Shown here piece by piece: positions 14,825-22,387 of a stretch of 33,311 nt of DNA. The translations under genes and the position numbers were made by a program. The first letter of the stretch is position 1. Each line of letters begins with the position of its first letter. This DNA comes from Caldilineaceae bacterium (GTDB taxonomy: Bacteria > Chloroflexota > Anaerolineae > Caldilineales > Caldilineaceae). The notes beneath the pieces were generated by a model, which ran no database searches, was not told the origin of the DNA, and was given only the letters and a program-made list of their open reading frames with translations. Location of the stretch: NCBI GenBank assembly GCA_019637645.1, contig JAHBVH010000090.1, forward strand, positions 1 through 33,311. Direction: 5' to 3'.

Positions 14825-16975
14825 TCACGATACCGCCCTCACATCAGGCGATGGCCTAGTGAAACTAGCCGGTAAATACGTCAGCAATACCCAGATGATC
14901 ATGAGGTCGGGCAGGGCGTAACTAGCGTCGATCAAGCCATGGGCCAGCGCCGTCGCCACCGCGGCCAAGCAACCAAGCTGCAACACGGGTTGGCGCAACT
15001 GGCGTAGCTGCTGCCAATGGTGGCGACAGAGAAGGCCAAACCAGAGAAGCGCCAAGAGTAGGCCGGGGATCCCCAAGCGCGTCCACCAGTCCAGGAGCCA
15101 TTGATGCGGATGGTTTAAATTGGGTTCTTGCCAAGCCGCGGGCAATAGGTAGAGACTGCGATAGGCATAGAGAAAATTATCGGGGCCAACACCCCAAAGC
15201 GGATGGTCGAGCGCCATCTGCCAAGCACTTTGCCAGAGTTGGAGCCGCACAAAGCCGGTACCTTGTTCCCAATCCAACAAACGCTGAAAGCGCGCTGTCC
15301 CCAAAAAAGGCAAGAGGCTAAGGGCAACCACCCCACCAAGCCCTACCAATGCCCATAACACCCAAGGGGATTGCCCACGCTGACGCAGCAATCCTACCCC
15401 ACCAAGCCACAAAACCACGAATAGCGTCGGCAGCCCAAGCAGCAGCGCGCCTTTGCTAAAGGTCAATAGCAAGGCAGCGCCAAGCAAAGCAGCCATACCA
15501 CCCGCCACCCAGCGCCAGCCAACTTGTTTGCCAAAGAGCGTAACCACTAGCAACGGGGCCAATGCCCGCTCTAGATAGAGCGCTAGGTTATTGGGAGAGC
15601 CGTAAAAGGCCCGCACCCGTTGCACCCCCTCGGCACTGATCAGCCCTTCCCCGCTCCCATACTGCCACAGGCCGACCAAAGCTACCACAGTCGCGCCCGT
15701 GAGCCAAGCGCCGATCAGCCACCGTTGATCCGCTGCCGGTTGCAGCGAGAGGCGCAGCAGAGCGACCAGGAGCAGTGCGAAGAGTCCGCCCGTTAAAAAG
15801 ACAGTCCGCCACTCGCGCAATGCGGGCGCAACTTGTTCTGCTTGGACCGCCGATAACAGCGCCCAACTGACCAAAACACCCAATAAGAGTGATATCTGCC
15901 ACCAGTAACTGGCTGTCGGGGCATCGATCTGGGAGCCAACCGACGTGGGTGTACGCAGCAACCAATGGCCGCTAACGAGCAAGAGCCCGCCAAGAATCCC
16001 GACATCAATCAAACTGAGCGAACGCGTGGGTAAAATGGGGAGCGGATATTCGTAATAGAAAGGCAGCCCAAAGAGGAGCGCGGCCAGCCACAGGGCAGGC
16101 CGCTGCAAACCTGCCCACGCCAATACCAGGAGACCAACGACCGTGAGCCCCCATGCTGTCCACAGCACCCCTAGGCCGACCAGCAAAATTCCACCAACCA
16201 AGCCGATGGGCGCAAGTTGGAGCCCTGCTTTGGGAAACAATAGGGGTTGGAGCGGCGTCAACGCCGGTGCCAGAGAGTGGCACAGGAGCGGGAGTGCGGA
16301 GGTGGCGGCGAGAGCAAAGACCCCACTCCAAAGCGCCAGCACCAGCAAGGCAATGCCCGGCCATAAGGGTCGCGGCGGAGCAGGCAAGCCGTCGATCGCC
16401 ACCCCACGCAGCGGGAATTGCCCCCAGCCACGCCAAAGTTCTAGATAAACTTGATGGGTTGCCGCGGCATCATCCGCCCAATGGACACGCACCCATTGGG
16501 CGGATGATGCTGCGCCCTGACGTTCAGGGGCATAGAAGGTACGATACCCACTGGGTTGACCTTGGCTATTTACATTGCCCGGCAGATTCGGCAATCGATT
16601 GGCGGGCTGACCATCCACGGTGACATAGAGATAGCTCCAATAGTCACCGGGAGCCAATAAAAGGGCCAGTTCAGAACCAGTGTACGCAAATTGCAGCGTA
16701 CCCGCGGGCATCTGCCATGGGTCGGCTGGTTCTGGTGGGTCGGCTCCTTCTGCCGCCACTTGCCATCCAGCCGAATAGACAAACGCGGGGCTATCCATGG
16801 TTGCCACAACCGGGCGCGTGAACCCCGCCTGAGCCGTGGGCGTTGGTGTCAGTGACAGCGGCACGATCAAAGCACCCCAGAGCCACCCCACGCCTAATAG
16901 GGTTGCCACCAAGGTACAAATCCAACCAACCGTGGAATAACTTTTAGAAGGTAAAGGCGTCTGAAAATAAACCAT
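14825..16975 (-). CDS. O-antigen ligase/polymerase-family membrane protein with extracytoplasmic domain
   Basis: A 716-residue protein. An N-terminal membrane anchor (~14-38, GWICTLVATLLGVGWLWGAL) is followed by an extracytoplasmic beta-rich domain (~40-200; for example DYWSYLYVTVDGQPANRL, WVRVHWADDAAATHQVYLEL). About 11-12 membrane spans follow. Near residue 600, GVGPDNFLYAYRSLY followed by NHPHQWLLDWWTRLGIPGLL matches the Wzy_C/WaaL ligase signature (periplasmic loop with HPHxx and the next TM). It probably polymerises or ligates polysaccharide chains at the outer face of the membrane. ATG 16975 is preferred, though its ribosome site is poor; the open frame continues to TTG 17044. It stands apart from the exopolysaccharide series but on the same strand, which suggests the same pathway. 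Confidence 0.85.
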   Translation of the reverse strand: MVYFQTPLPSKSYSTVGWICTLVATLLGVGWLWGALIVPLSLTPTPTAQAGFTRPVVATMDSPAFVYSAGWQVAAEGADPPEPADPWQMPAGTLQFAYTGSELALLLAPGDYWSYLYVTVDGQPANRLPNLPGNVNSQGQPSGYRTFYAPERQGAASSAQWVRVHWADDAAATHQVYLELWRGWGQFPLRGVAIDGLPAPPRPLWPGIALLVLALWSGVFALAATSALPLLCHSLAPALTPLQPLLFPKAGLQLAPIGLVGGILLVGLGVLWTAWGLTVVGLLVLAWAGLQRPALWLAALLFGLPFYYEYPLPILPTRSLSLIDVGILGGLLLVSGHWLLRTPTSVGSQIDAPTASYWWQISLLLGVLVSWALLSAVQAEQVAPALREWRTVFLTGGLFALLLVALLRLSLQPAADQRWLIGAWLTGATVVALVGLWQYGSGEGLISAEGVQRVRAFYGSPNNLALYLERALAPLLVVTLFGKQVGWRWVAGGMAALLGAALLLTFSKGALLLGLPTLFVVLWLGGVGLLRQRGQSPWVLWALVGLGGVVALSLLPFLGTARFQRLLDWEQGTGFVRLQLWQSAWQMALDHPLWGVGPDNFLYAYRSLYLLPAAWQEPNLNHPHQWLLDWWTRLGIPGLLLALLWFGLLCRHHWQQLRQLRQPVLQLGCLAAVATALAHGLIDASYALPDLMIIWVLLTYLPASFTRPSPDVRAVS

Positions 16976-17037
16976 GAGTCTGAATTGAGCATTATTGCTG
17001 AGACAATTTTCGCCTAGGCATTTGCGTTCTCTCTGGA

Positions 17038-17062
17038 TGGTCAATCACAGCAAAATTGACCA
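17038..17062. promoter_or_regulatory. Operator-like inverted repeat overlapping the -35 of the 17227 gene
   Basis: TGGTCAAT (17038-17045) and ATTGACCA (17055-17062) are perfect complements with a 9-base centre. The right arm contains the TTGACC -35 of the plus promoter; the left arm carries the same hexamer on the minus strand. It is a likely binding site for a dimeric regulator. Confidence 0.6.
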
Positions 17063-17084
17063 AGCCACTTCCGTCCATTATAAT
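17056..17084 (+). promoter_or_regulatory. Consensus sigma-70 promoter for the repeat protein at 17227
   Basis: TTGACC (17056-17061), a 17-base spacer and perfect TATAAT (17079-17084) form a near-ideal housekeeping promoter. The start point would be near 17091, giving a ~136-base leader that contains the 9-bp tandem array. Confidence 0.75.
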
Positions 17085-17102
17085 GAAGGTGTCTTCATTA
17101 TA
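17079..17102. promoter_or_regulatory. Inverted repeat covering the -10 box
   Basis: TATAATGAAG (17079-17088) and CTTCATTATA (17093-17102) are perfect complements around GTGT. The left arm is the -10 itself, so a bound regulator would block the promoter; alternatively it is a hairpin at the extreme start of the transcript. The right arm gives a TATAAT on the minus strand. Confidence 0.6.
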
Positions 17103-17108
17103 GCGAAA

Positions 17109-17153
17109 CTTAGATACCTTAGATACCTTAGATACCTTAGATACCTTAGATAT
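17109..17153. repeat. 9-bp tandem array, five copies, in the leader of the 17227 gene
   Basis: CTTAGATAC occurs four times head to tail from 17109 to 17144, then CTTAGATAT at 17145-17153. It lies between the promoter and the start codon. The copy number could vary by slippage and alter leader length or binding-site number. Confidence 0.95.
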
Positions 17154-17226
17154 CGTAGCCATCAATGCACCCATGAGTCACCCCAGTGCATGATAGGGAC
17201 TGCGCTTGTTCATACAGGAAATCATC

Positions 17227-17703
17227 ATGAACGAATACCTATACGATTCTTACGATAATCCGTTAGAAGCGATTGCCGACGAATTAAGTCAGGCCCTAAA
17301 CAGCAAATCGGTTTCTATCCAAGAGACTACCACCAATCAAGTCGAAGCCGGTCAGGTTTCCATGCGCCAATCGGCAGCGCGTACCATTCACGCCCATGCC
17401 TTGCATATGGAAGAATCAGCCGTTGGCTTTGTTCGAGCCACCACGGTCGATGCAACCGAAAGTGCCTTGGGTGGCGTGATGGCGCGTGAAGTAACCCTAG
17501 ACAGTGTTACGACACCGATCCTGGTCGCCCAACATGTGGAAGCGGAAGAACTACAGACGTTGGCCCTCTTTGCCATGCGGGTGGATGGCAACATCCGCAC
17601 CGTGTTGACGCCCACCGCCGCGCTGGCGATGGGTGCGGGGTTTGCCCTCATGTTGTTCGTCTTACGTCGGCTACTACCCAAACTCTTTACCCAATCTGCC
17701 TAA
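17227..17703 (+). CDS. Tail-anchored protein made of seven 15-residue beta-solenoid-like repeats
   Basis: A 158-residue protein that I do not recognise by family. ATG 17227 has AGGAAA at good distance; the frame's extension to 17206 would swallow that site. Residues 1-27 are acidic and helical. From residue 28 to 132 the sequence falls into seven blocks of exactly 15 residues (block starts 28, 43, 58, 73, 88, 103, 118). Column 2 is V,V,L,V,V,V,V; column 12 is V,I,V,V,L,L,L; and column 14 is Ala in all seven. Such regular hydrophobic columns are typical of a left- or right-handed beta-solenoid. A single membrane span follows (131-149, including ALAMGAGFALMLFVL) with a basic cytosol-side end (RRLLPK). 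It resembles bactofilin-like polymer scaffolds in style only; no homology is claimed. Its promoter carries two inverted repeats, so it seems tightly controlled. Confidence 0.8.
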   Translation: MNEYLYDSYDNPLEAIADELSQALNSKSVSIQETTTNQVEAGQVSMRQSAARTIHAHALHMEESAVGFVRATTVDATESALGGVMAREVTLDSVTTPILVAQHVEAEELQTLALFAMRVDGNIRTVLTPTAALAMGAGFALMLFVLRRLLPKLFTQSA

Positions 17704-17778
17704 GCTTCGCGCGGGTCAGAAACCAAGTAGGACAACGCTACTGGGCAGCAGCGACAGCAGCGTTTATGTCAATAACCT

Positions 17779-17835
17779 ACCGCAGATTTTGCAGATTGCG
17801 CCTTCTTCAAATTTGGCATCTGTGAAATCTGCGGT
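17779..17835. repeat. Inverted repeat in the gap upstream of rplY
   Basis: ACCGCAGATTT (17779-17789) pairs with AAATCTGCGGT (17825-17835), 35 bases apart; flanking AATAA/TTATT extends it after a bulge. The position, about 75 bases after the repeat-protein stop, fits a transcript 3' structure, but no T-run follows directly. Confidence 0.5.
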
Positions 17836-17992
17836 TATTATTGGTGGGATCTGGAATCGGTAAATTCTTTTTGGTAGACAAAAAGTTGAAATAATTGCAC
17901 CGCCTTACCCATTTACATGAGGGGTGGGCTGCGATCGAAGCAAAGCTGTTGAATCAAAATGAATGCTTTTGTTGATTGAAGGAGTATGAGGG

Positions 17993-18631
17993 ATGTCTGA
18001 TTTAAAACTTGAGGCCCAGCCTCGGATGCTCGTGGGTCGCAAGGTGCGCCAACTACGCCGCCAAGGCTTAGTGCCTGTCACCGTCTATGGCAAGAAGCAA
18101 GTTGCGGAGAGCCTGCAAGTGTCGGAACGCAGCTTTGAGCGCGTCTTACAGGCGGCGGGTTTTTCCCAATTAGTGCAGATCGATATTGCGGGCGGCGCAA
18201 CACGCAACGTCTTGATCCGCGAAGTGCAACGCCACCCCGTCACGCACAGCTTTCTCCACATCGATTTCTATGCGGTTGACCTCACCGAAAAGCAACATGT
18301 CCAGGTCCCCGTTCATTCAGTCGGCAAGCCCGAAACATTGGCCCAAGGGTTGATGGTCCTGCAAGCGCTCGACCATGTCACGGTCGAAGCACTACCACGC
18401 GACATTCCCACCCACATTGAGGTCAGCATTACCAAGCTCACCTTGGAAGAGCCGATCACCGTGGCCGATCTACCGGTGATTGAAGGGGTGGCCTACGTGA
18501 ACGAAGCGGAAGAATCTGTCTTCACTCTGATTGTCACGCGTGCTGCGGTTGAGGCCGAAGGGGCCGAAGGTACCCCCACCGGTGCTGAGCCAGAATTGGT
18601 TCGCACCCGCCGCGACGAAGACGAAGAATAA
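17993..18631 (+). CDS. rplY: 50S ribosomal protein L25/general stress protein CTC
   Basis: Binds 5S rRNA in the large ribosomal subunit. The 212-residue protein is of the long CTC type: an N-terminal L25 domain (~1-90, with AQPRMLVGRKVRQLRRQG and VPVTVYG, and the conserved HPVTHSFLHIDFYAVD at 79-94) followed by the C-terminal TL5-like beta domain (~95-185, with IPTHIEVSITKLTLEEPI). An acidic tail (RRDEDEE) closes it. AAGGAG lies eight bases before the ATG. It is a single-gene unit: the gap upstream holds an inverted repeat, and a strong terminator follows 33 bases after the stop. In many bacteria ctc sits beside pth or prs; here it does not. Confidence 0.96.
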   Translation: MSDLKLEAQPRMLVGRKVRQLRRQGLVPVTVYGKKQVAESLQVSERSFERVLQAAGFSQLVQIDIAGGATRNVLIREVQRHPVTHSFLHIDFYAVDLTEKQHVQVPVHSVGKPETLAQGLMVLQALDHVTVEALPRDIPTHIEVSITKLTLEEPITVADLPVIEGVAYVNEAEESVFTLIVTRAAVEAEGAEGTPTGAEPELVRTRRDEDEE

Positions 18632-18664
18632 TCGTTTCCTCTTCCTTCAATGGCGAACAAAAAA

Positions 18665-18692
18665 GCTGCCGGATAGTCCGGCAGCTTTTTTT
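18665..18692. terminator. Strong bidirectional rho-independent terminator
   Basis: GCTGCCGGA (18665-18673) pairs with TCCGGCAGC (18677-18685) around TAG, with A6 before and T7 after. It ends rplY on the plus strand and the LysM-M23 peptidase gene on the minus strand. Confidence 0.95.
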
Positions 18693-18715
18693 ATTTAGGG
18701 ATTATGCCCAGCTCG

Positions 18716-20026
18716 TTACGGCAGTAAGAACTGCATGGGATCGACGGCAATGCCATAGATCCGCAACTCCCAATGGAGATGAGCACCGGTACTGAGCCCC
18801 GTTGTGCCGACCAACCCTAACCCATCACCAGGCGAAACCCATTGGCCCGGCGTTACTTTGATTTCGCTCATATGCCAATAGCCGGTAAAGATACCGCGGC
18901 CATGATCAATGATCACCGCGTTGCCACGCACTTGTAGCGGCTCGGCCAACACGACAACCCCAGCGGCTGGGGCCAGGATCGGCACGCCTTCGGGTGCGCC
19001 AAAATCTTGCCCGGCATGATAACTCGTTGTTGCATAGGCACCGCCGGTGTAGTTACGCCGTGTGCCAAAGGGACTGGTCGTTGCATATTGAATGCCAATC
19101 GGGCGCGTAAAAACACCAGTCCACCAGAGGGTCGGGCTTGCTTGCGTCCATAGCGCGTTCACTTTGGTAAATTCGGCCTCGCTCACTTCCGGCGCAAGCA
19201 GCCCCCCTTTCTCATCCGCTAGAGCAATGACTTGGCTGAGATAATCACCCGGCACGACAGTGAGCCACTGGCGATGGGTCAATGATAGGCCATTAGCGGC
19301 GATGTAGGTCAGGGTTAGCGTATACGGGGCTGGCGCTTGCAGGGCATGAACCGGCAGAAAGGCTGTCTGTTGAAGGCTGTCCGTGAGCGATTGGGTAAAA
19401 ACCAGCGGCACATCGTTCCAGGTCGCGGTCACCGAAAGTGGCCGACGGGTGCGGATACTTAGTTGCCCCGTACGCCCCTGCACCAGGGCATCCGGCACAG
19501 TAATTTCCTGCACAGCGCCAAAATGCAGCTGGGGCGCGGGTTGTACCACAGGCAAGAAAAGTGGCTGTCCAGGAAAGAGCCGCGTCGTGACACTCATGCC
19601 ATTCAAGAGTGTCAATGGCTCGGGTGCCAGCGCATAGCGAGCGGCAATGGTAGCCAAAGTGTCACCGGGTAAGGCTTGGGTTTGCCCAACGGCTCCTGGC
19701 ACAGCCAGGCTGGGCGCGCCAGGAATGAGAAGGACTTGCCCCACGGCAATCAGGCTTGGATCGGCCAGTTGATTCAGGGTGGCTAAGATTTCGACCGTCA
19801 CCCCAAACCGCTGCGCAATGGTAAAGAGCGTATCACCACTTTGCACGGTGTAGGAGCCAACTTCGCCTTGGGCATAGGTCGGCGCGCTGGTAAAGAGAAG
19901 CATCAGGCTCAGCCCCAAAGCCAAGCCAGCCAAGATCCGCACTCGCCCGCGCGGGGAAGGTCGCCGCGGTGAAAGCAAGACGCGGCTAGCGATAAATTGG
20001 CGCATACGCCAGGGCAGCATTACCAT
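18716..20026 (-). CDS. Secreted LysM-M23 peptidoglycan endopeptidase
   Basis: A wall hydrolase or wall-hydrolase activator of the lysostaphin/EnvC type. It has 436 residues from ATG 20026. A basic N-terminus and hydrophobic span (about 32-47, RILAGLALGLSLMLLF) end with APTYAQ, a likely signal-peptide site. LysM 1 (58-102, SYTVQSGDTLFTIAQRFGV...) and LysM-like 2 (116-159, QALPGDTLATIAARYAL) would bind glycan chains. A beta-rich linker follows. The M23 domain carries the zinc ligands H337-x3-D341 (HAGQDFG) and H416-L-H418 (HLHWE), so it looks catalytically complete. The start lies 4 bases after the hpt stop, which suggests coupling; the open frame extends into hpt to 20101 but without a signal peptide at its start. 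ATG 20020 is an alternative. Confidence 0.9.
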   Translation of the reverse strand: MVMLPWRMRQFIASRVLLSPRRPSPRGRVRILAGLALGLSLMLLFTSAPTYAQGEVGSYTVQSGDTLFTIAQRFGVTVEILATLNQLADPSLIAVGQVLLIPGAPSLAVPGAVGQTQALPGDTLATIAARYALAPEPLTLLNGMSVTTRLFPGQPLFLPVVQPAPQLHFGAVQEITVPDALVQGRTGQLSIRTRRPLSVTATWNDVPLVFTQSLTDSLQQTAFLPVHALQAPAPYTLTLTYIAANGLSLTHRQWLTVVPGDYLSQVIALADEKGGLLAPEVSEAEFTKVNALWTQASPTLWWTGVFTRPIGIQYATTSPFGTRRNYTGGAYATTSYHAGQDFGAPEGVPILAPAAGVVVLAEPLQVRGNAVIIDHGRGIFTGYWHMSEIKVTPGQWVSPGDGLGLVGTTGLSTGAHLHWELRIYGIAVDPMQFLLP

Positions 20027-20030
20027 GTGC

Positions 20031-20633
20031 TCACGCTGCGGGCTCGCTGTACACACTCGGCTTAAGGACGCCAATATAGGGTAAGTTTCGATAGGTTTCA
20101 TTGTAATCTAACCCATAGCCGACGACGAAGTGGTTGGGAATCGAGAAGCCCACCCAATCTACGGGGATTTCCACCTCGCGCCGATCTGGTTTGTCGAGTA
20201 AGGTCATAATGCGGAGGGTGGCAGGGGCCCGCTCATACAAAATACGCGACAGATAGCTCAGCGTATTGCCGCTGTCAATGATATCTTCGACGATGATAAT
20301 GTTGCGCCCGGCAATCGGCTCATTAAGATCCTTCAAAATTCGTACAACCCCTTTGCTTGTCACCTCAGCCCCATAGCTGCTAGTCGCCATAAAGTCAATG
20401 GCGTGGGGAATGCGAATGGCACGCATGAGATCGGCCAGGAAGATCAGGCTGCCTTTGAGCACCGAAATCAGCAGGAGATCCTTGCCCGCGTACTCGAGGC
20501 TAAGCGCTTCGCCTAGTTCATGAATCCGGCGCTGTAAGGTAATTTCGTCGATCAAAACATGCTCAATATCCTCATGGAGGCGACACCGCGGCCAGAGCGA
20601 GGCCGGTGCTAACGCAGAATGGTCAGTAGACAT
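20031..20633 (-). CDS. hpt: Hypoxanthine phosphoribosyltransferase
   Basis: Salvages hypoxanthine (and often guanine) to IMP/GMP using PRPP. In the 200-residue protein, LKGS (59-62) is the flexible-loop entry, SSYGAEVTSKG (85-95) the mobile loop, and IIIVEDIIDSGNTL (112-125) the PRPP-binding motif with the two acidic residues. LLDKPDRREVEIPVDWVGF matches the base-binding end of the family. The N-terminus is ~15-18 residues longer than typical and the ribosome site AAGAGGA is rather distant, so the real start could be internal. It precedes the LysM-M23 gene by 4 bases. In many bacteria hpt follows tilS; here tilS lies ~4 kb upstream on the same strand. Confidence 0.95.
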   Translation of the reverse strand: MSTDHSALAPASLWPRCRLHEDIEHVLIDEITLQRRIHELGEALSLEYAGKDLLLISVLKGSLIFLADLMRAIRIPHAIDFMATSSYGAEVTSKGVVRILKDLNEPIAGRNIIIVEDIIDSGNTLSYLSRILYERAPATLRIMTLLDKPDRREVEIPVDWVGFSIPNHFVVGYGLDYNETYRNLPYIGVLKPSVYSEPAA

Positions 20634-20648
20634 CTAACTCAATCCTCT

Positions 20649-20680
20649 TGATAATAACAGTCATTGATAATAACAGTCAT
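20649..20680. repeat. 16-bp tandem duplication upstream of hpt
   Basis: TGATAATAACAGTCAT occurs twice at 20649-20664 and 20665-20680. Read on the minus strand each copy has TGTTATTAT, which resembles an extended -10, so the duplication may give two start points for hpt. Confidence 0.75.
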
Positions 20681-20727
20681 TGGGTTGCGGAAGCAATGGG
20701 TGAATCCCCCTTATGATTGGGATCACA

Positions 20728-22248
20728 CTATTGTTGTGACAAACGGGGCTTATAGGTTGGCGCTTCGGGCACCACAGTCGGCGCGATGGTATTGCTGATC
20801 ACGGTGGCAGGGCTTAGGTTGGTCATGCTAGCGTCGGCGACAGTTGGTGGCGCAGGAGGAGTGGGCGCGGCGAACAGCGGCACCGCAACAACTGGCACCG
20901 TTGCCAATGGCCCTGCCGCCCGCACCAAGTCCCCAAAGATCCACGCATCCTGCTCGCCCTGGTCGGTGGTAGCGCGCACTTGCCACCAGCCCGGATAGGC
21001 CGGATCGTAACCCGTAATCGCTAGAGCAGCCCCTTCGGTAGCGCGCCCGATGAGCGCAAAGTCCGTGCTAGGGCCACCGCGCAAGTTGAGCAACGCGACC
21101 TGGACATAGGCCGTGGGCGACTCTGGTTCAGGTAACGGCGTTGGGGTCGGCGTAGGCGGTGTTTCAGGTGCTAGGGCGGCAGGGGGTGGTGCGGCGACTT
21201 GGGCGGCTTGGCTGGGGCCACCGGCCCGGAATTGTTGGCTCCAGCGCGCGGTCAACTGTAGATAGGTATCGCCAAAGGCTGCGCTGGGCTCAATATAGCT
21301 GCCCTCGGGCCATTCATTAAAACTGGTAATCACAATCCAGTTCGGCTGGCTACCAAGCGCGGCCTGCCAAGAACGTTCATAATATGCGCCGCCTTCGCGG
21401 TCCTTGGCAAAGCCACTGCCGGGCCGAATCCGCACATCGTTATAGCCAGGCATCACCGTGGCAACCCAATATTTATAGGCACCATAATCTTGACGCGCTT
21501 GATTGACCCACCGGGCAAACTTCTGGTTCGTCGCGCTCAGATCAGCGGGAGGATTCCAGGTATTGCTATAAAGGTGGTGACCATCGAAGACGGCCATATA
21601 GGCAGGATTGACCCCTTCGGCGATCCAAATGCTGCCATAGCCAGGGTCCGCTTGGTTGCGGATAGCGCGCCAACTTTCGACGCCATAGATGGTCGGTCGC
21701 CAGAAAAAGAGGACGGGCCGCCCATCGACCCGTAAGAAGGCCGGGTGATTGGCATGAACGCCCAGGGCATGGCGGAGAGCACCGGTAATGGCGTCGGTCC
21801 CGCCCAGAAAAGGCGAATCAGTCTCGAAGAGAATACCAATCTTAAAATTGCGAGCGGCAGCTTCTTCGAGCAACGCGGCTAGATTCGGCTCGGTCTGATT
21901 GCCATTGGGGCCATACCAAGCCACGATCAACGCATCAATCCCCGCGGCTTTCGCTTGGTCAATATGCCGCCCCATGACCCCGCGGTCACTGCTGACGTAG
22001 GATTGGGCCGGCAGATCGCTCAGGCGATCATAGCTCCAGGTATTTTCATCAAACCAAGTATAGTAAAAGGCAAAGACAAGGGGGTCACTGCTGCTTTGGG
22101 CGCGTGGGGCGGCAAAAACAGTTTGGCTGAACGCGCCGAAAGTGGCGCTGTGCCAACAAAAGAATCCAAGCAAACCCAAGCAGAAGCGGCGGAAGATGCT
22201 CCCATGGGCCGCACCCCCGCGGCGTAACCAAAATCTAATCATTGTCAT
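20728..22248 (-). CDS. Secreted GH99-like glycoside hydrolase with C-terminal SH3b domain
   Basis: Likely an extracellular endo-acting glycosidase of the GH99/endo-mannosidase-like group; the substrate is not readable. It has 506 residues from ATG 22248: signal peptide (~16-48, ending near FAAPRAQ), then a catalytic barrel (~58-345). Motifs are FAFYYTWFDENTWSYD near the start, IDQAKAAGIDALIVAWYGP, HPAFLRVDGRPVLFFWRP, and SFNEWPEGSYIEP, the family's Glu-bearing end motif. A Pro/Thr-rich linker (~370-390, TPPTPTPTPLPEPESPT) leads to an SH3b-like domain (~393-460, VALLNLRGGPSTDFALIGRA) that may bind wall or polysaccharide. The tail is Ala/Pro-rich. It lies 139 bases downstream of the Nudix gene and 94 bases before hpt on the same strand. 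The ribosome site is weak; ATG 22242 is also possible. Confidence 0.85.
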   Translation of the reverse strand: MTMIRFWLRRGGAAHGSIFRRFCLGLLGFFCWHSATFGAFSQTVFAAPRAQSSSDPLVFAFYYTWFDENTWSYDRLSDLPAQSYVSSDRGVMGRHIDQAKAAGIDALIVAWYGPNGNQTEPNLAALLEEAAARNFKIGILFETDSPFLGGTDAITGALRHALGVHANHPAFLRVDGRPVLFFWRPTIYGVESWRAIRNQADPGYGSIWIAEGVNPAYMAVFDGHHLYSNTWNPPADLSATNQKFARWVNQARQDYGAYKYWVATVMPGYNDVRIRPGSGFAKDREGGAYYERSWQAALGSQPNWIVITSFNEWPEGSYIEPSAAFGDTYLQLTARWSQQFRAGGPSQAAQVAAPPPAALAPETPPTPTPTPLPEPESPTAYVQVALLNLRGGPSTDFALIGRATEGAALAITGYDPAYPGWWQVRATTDQGEQDAWIFGDLVRAAGPLATVPVVAVPLFAAPTPPAPPTVADASMTNLSPATVISNTIAPTVVPEAPTYKPRLSQQ

Positions 22249-22387
22249 TTCACTACTGGTAGGTAATAGAGCTGTGTCGAGACAAACAAAGCGTGAGCCC
22301 AATGCACACAATCGTTGCCAATCCTAACATGCCTTTGCCATCCTACCAAATTGTCAGATTCTGCATAAGAGCTGACAGATCTGGTCG

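Noticed and set aside
16005..16436. Minus-strand frame within the O-antigen ligase gene
   Set aside because: Out of frame with a clear membrane-protein gene on the same strand; no start signals.
17109..17153. The 9-bp array as a CRISPR or as coding repeats
   Set aside because: Units are contiguous with no spacers, and the frames across it (LRY or SKV repeats) have no supporting start and lie in the leader.
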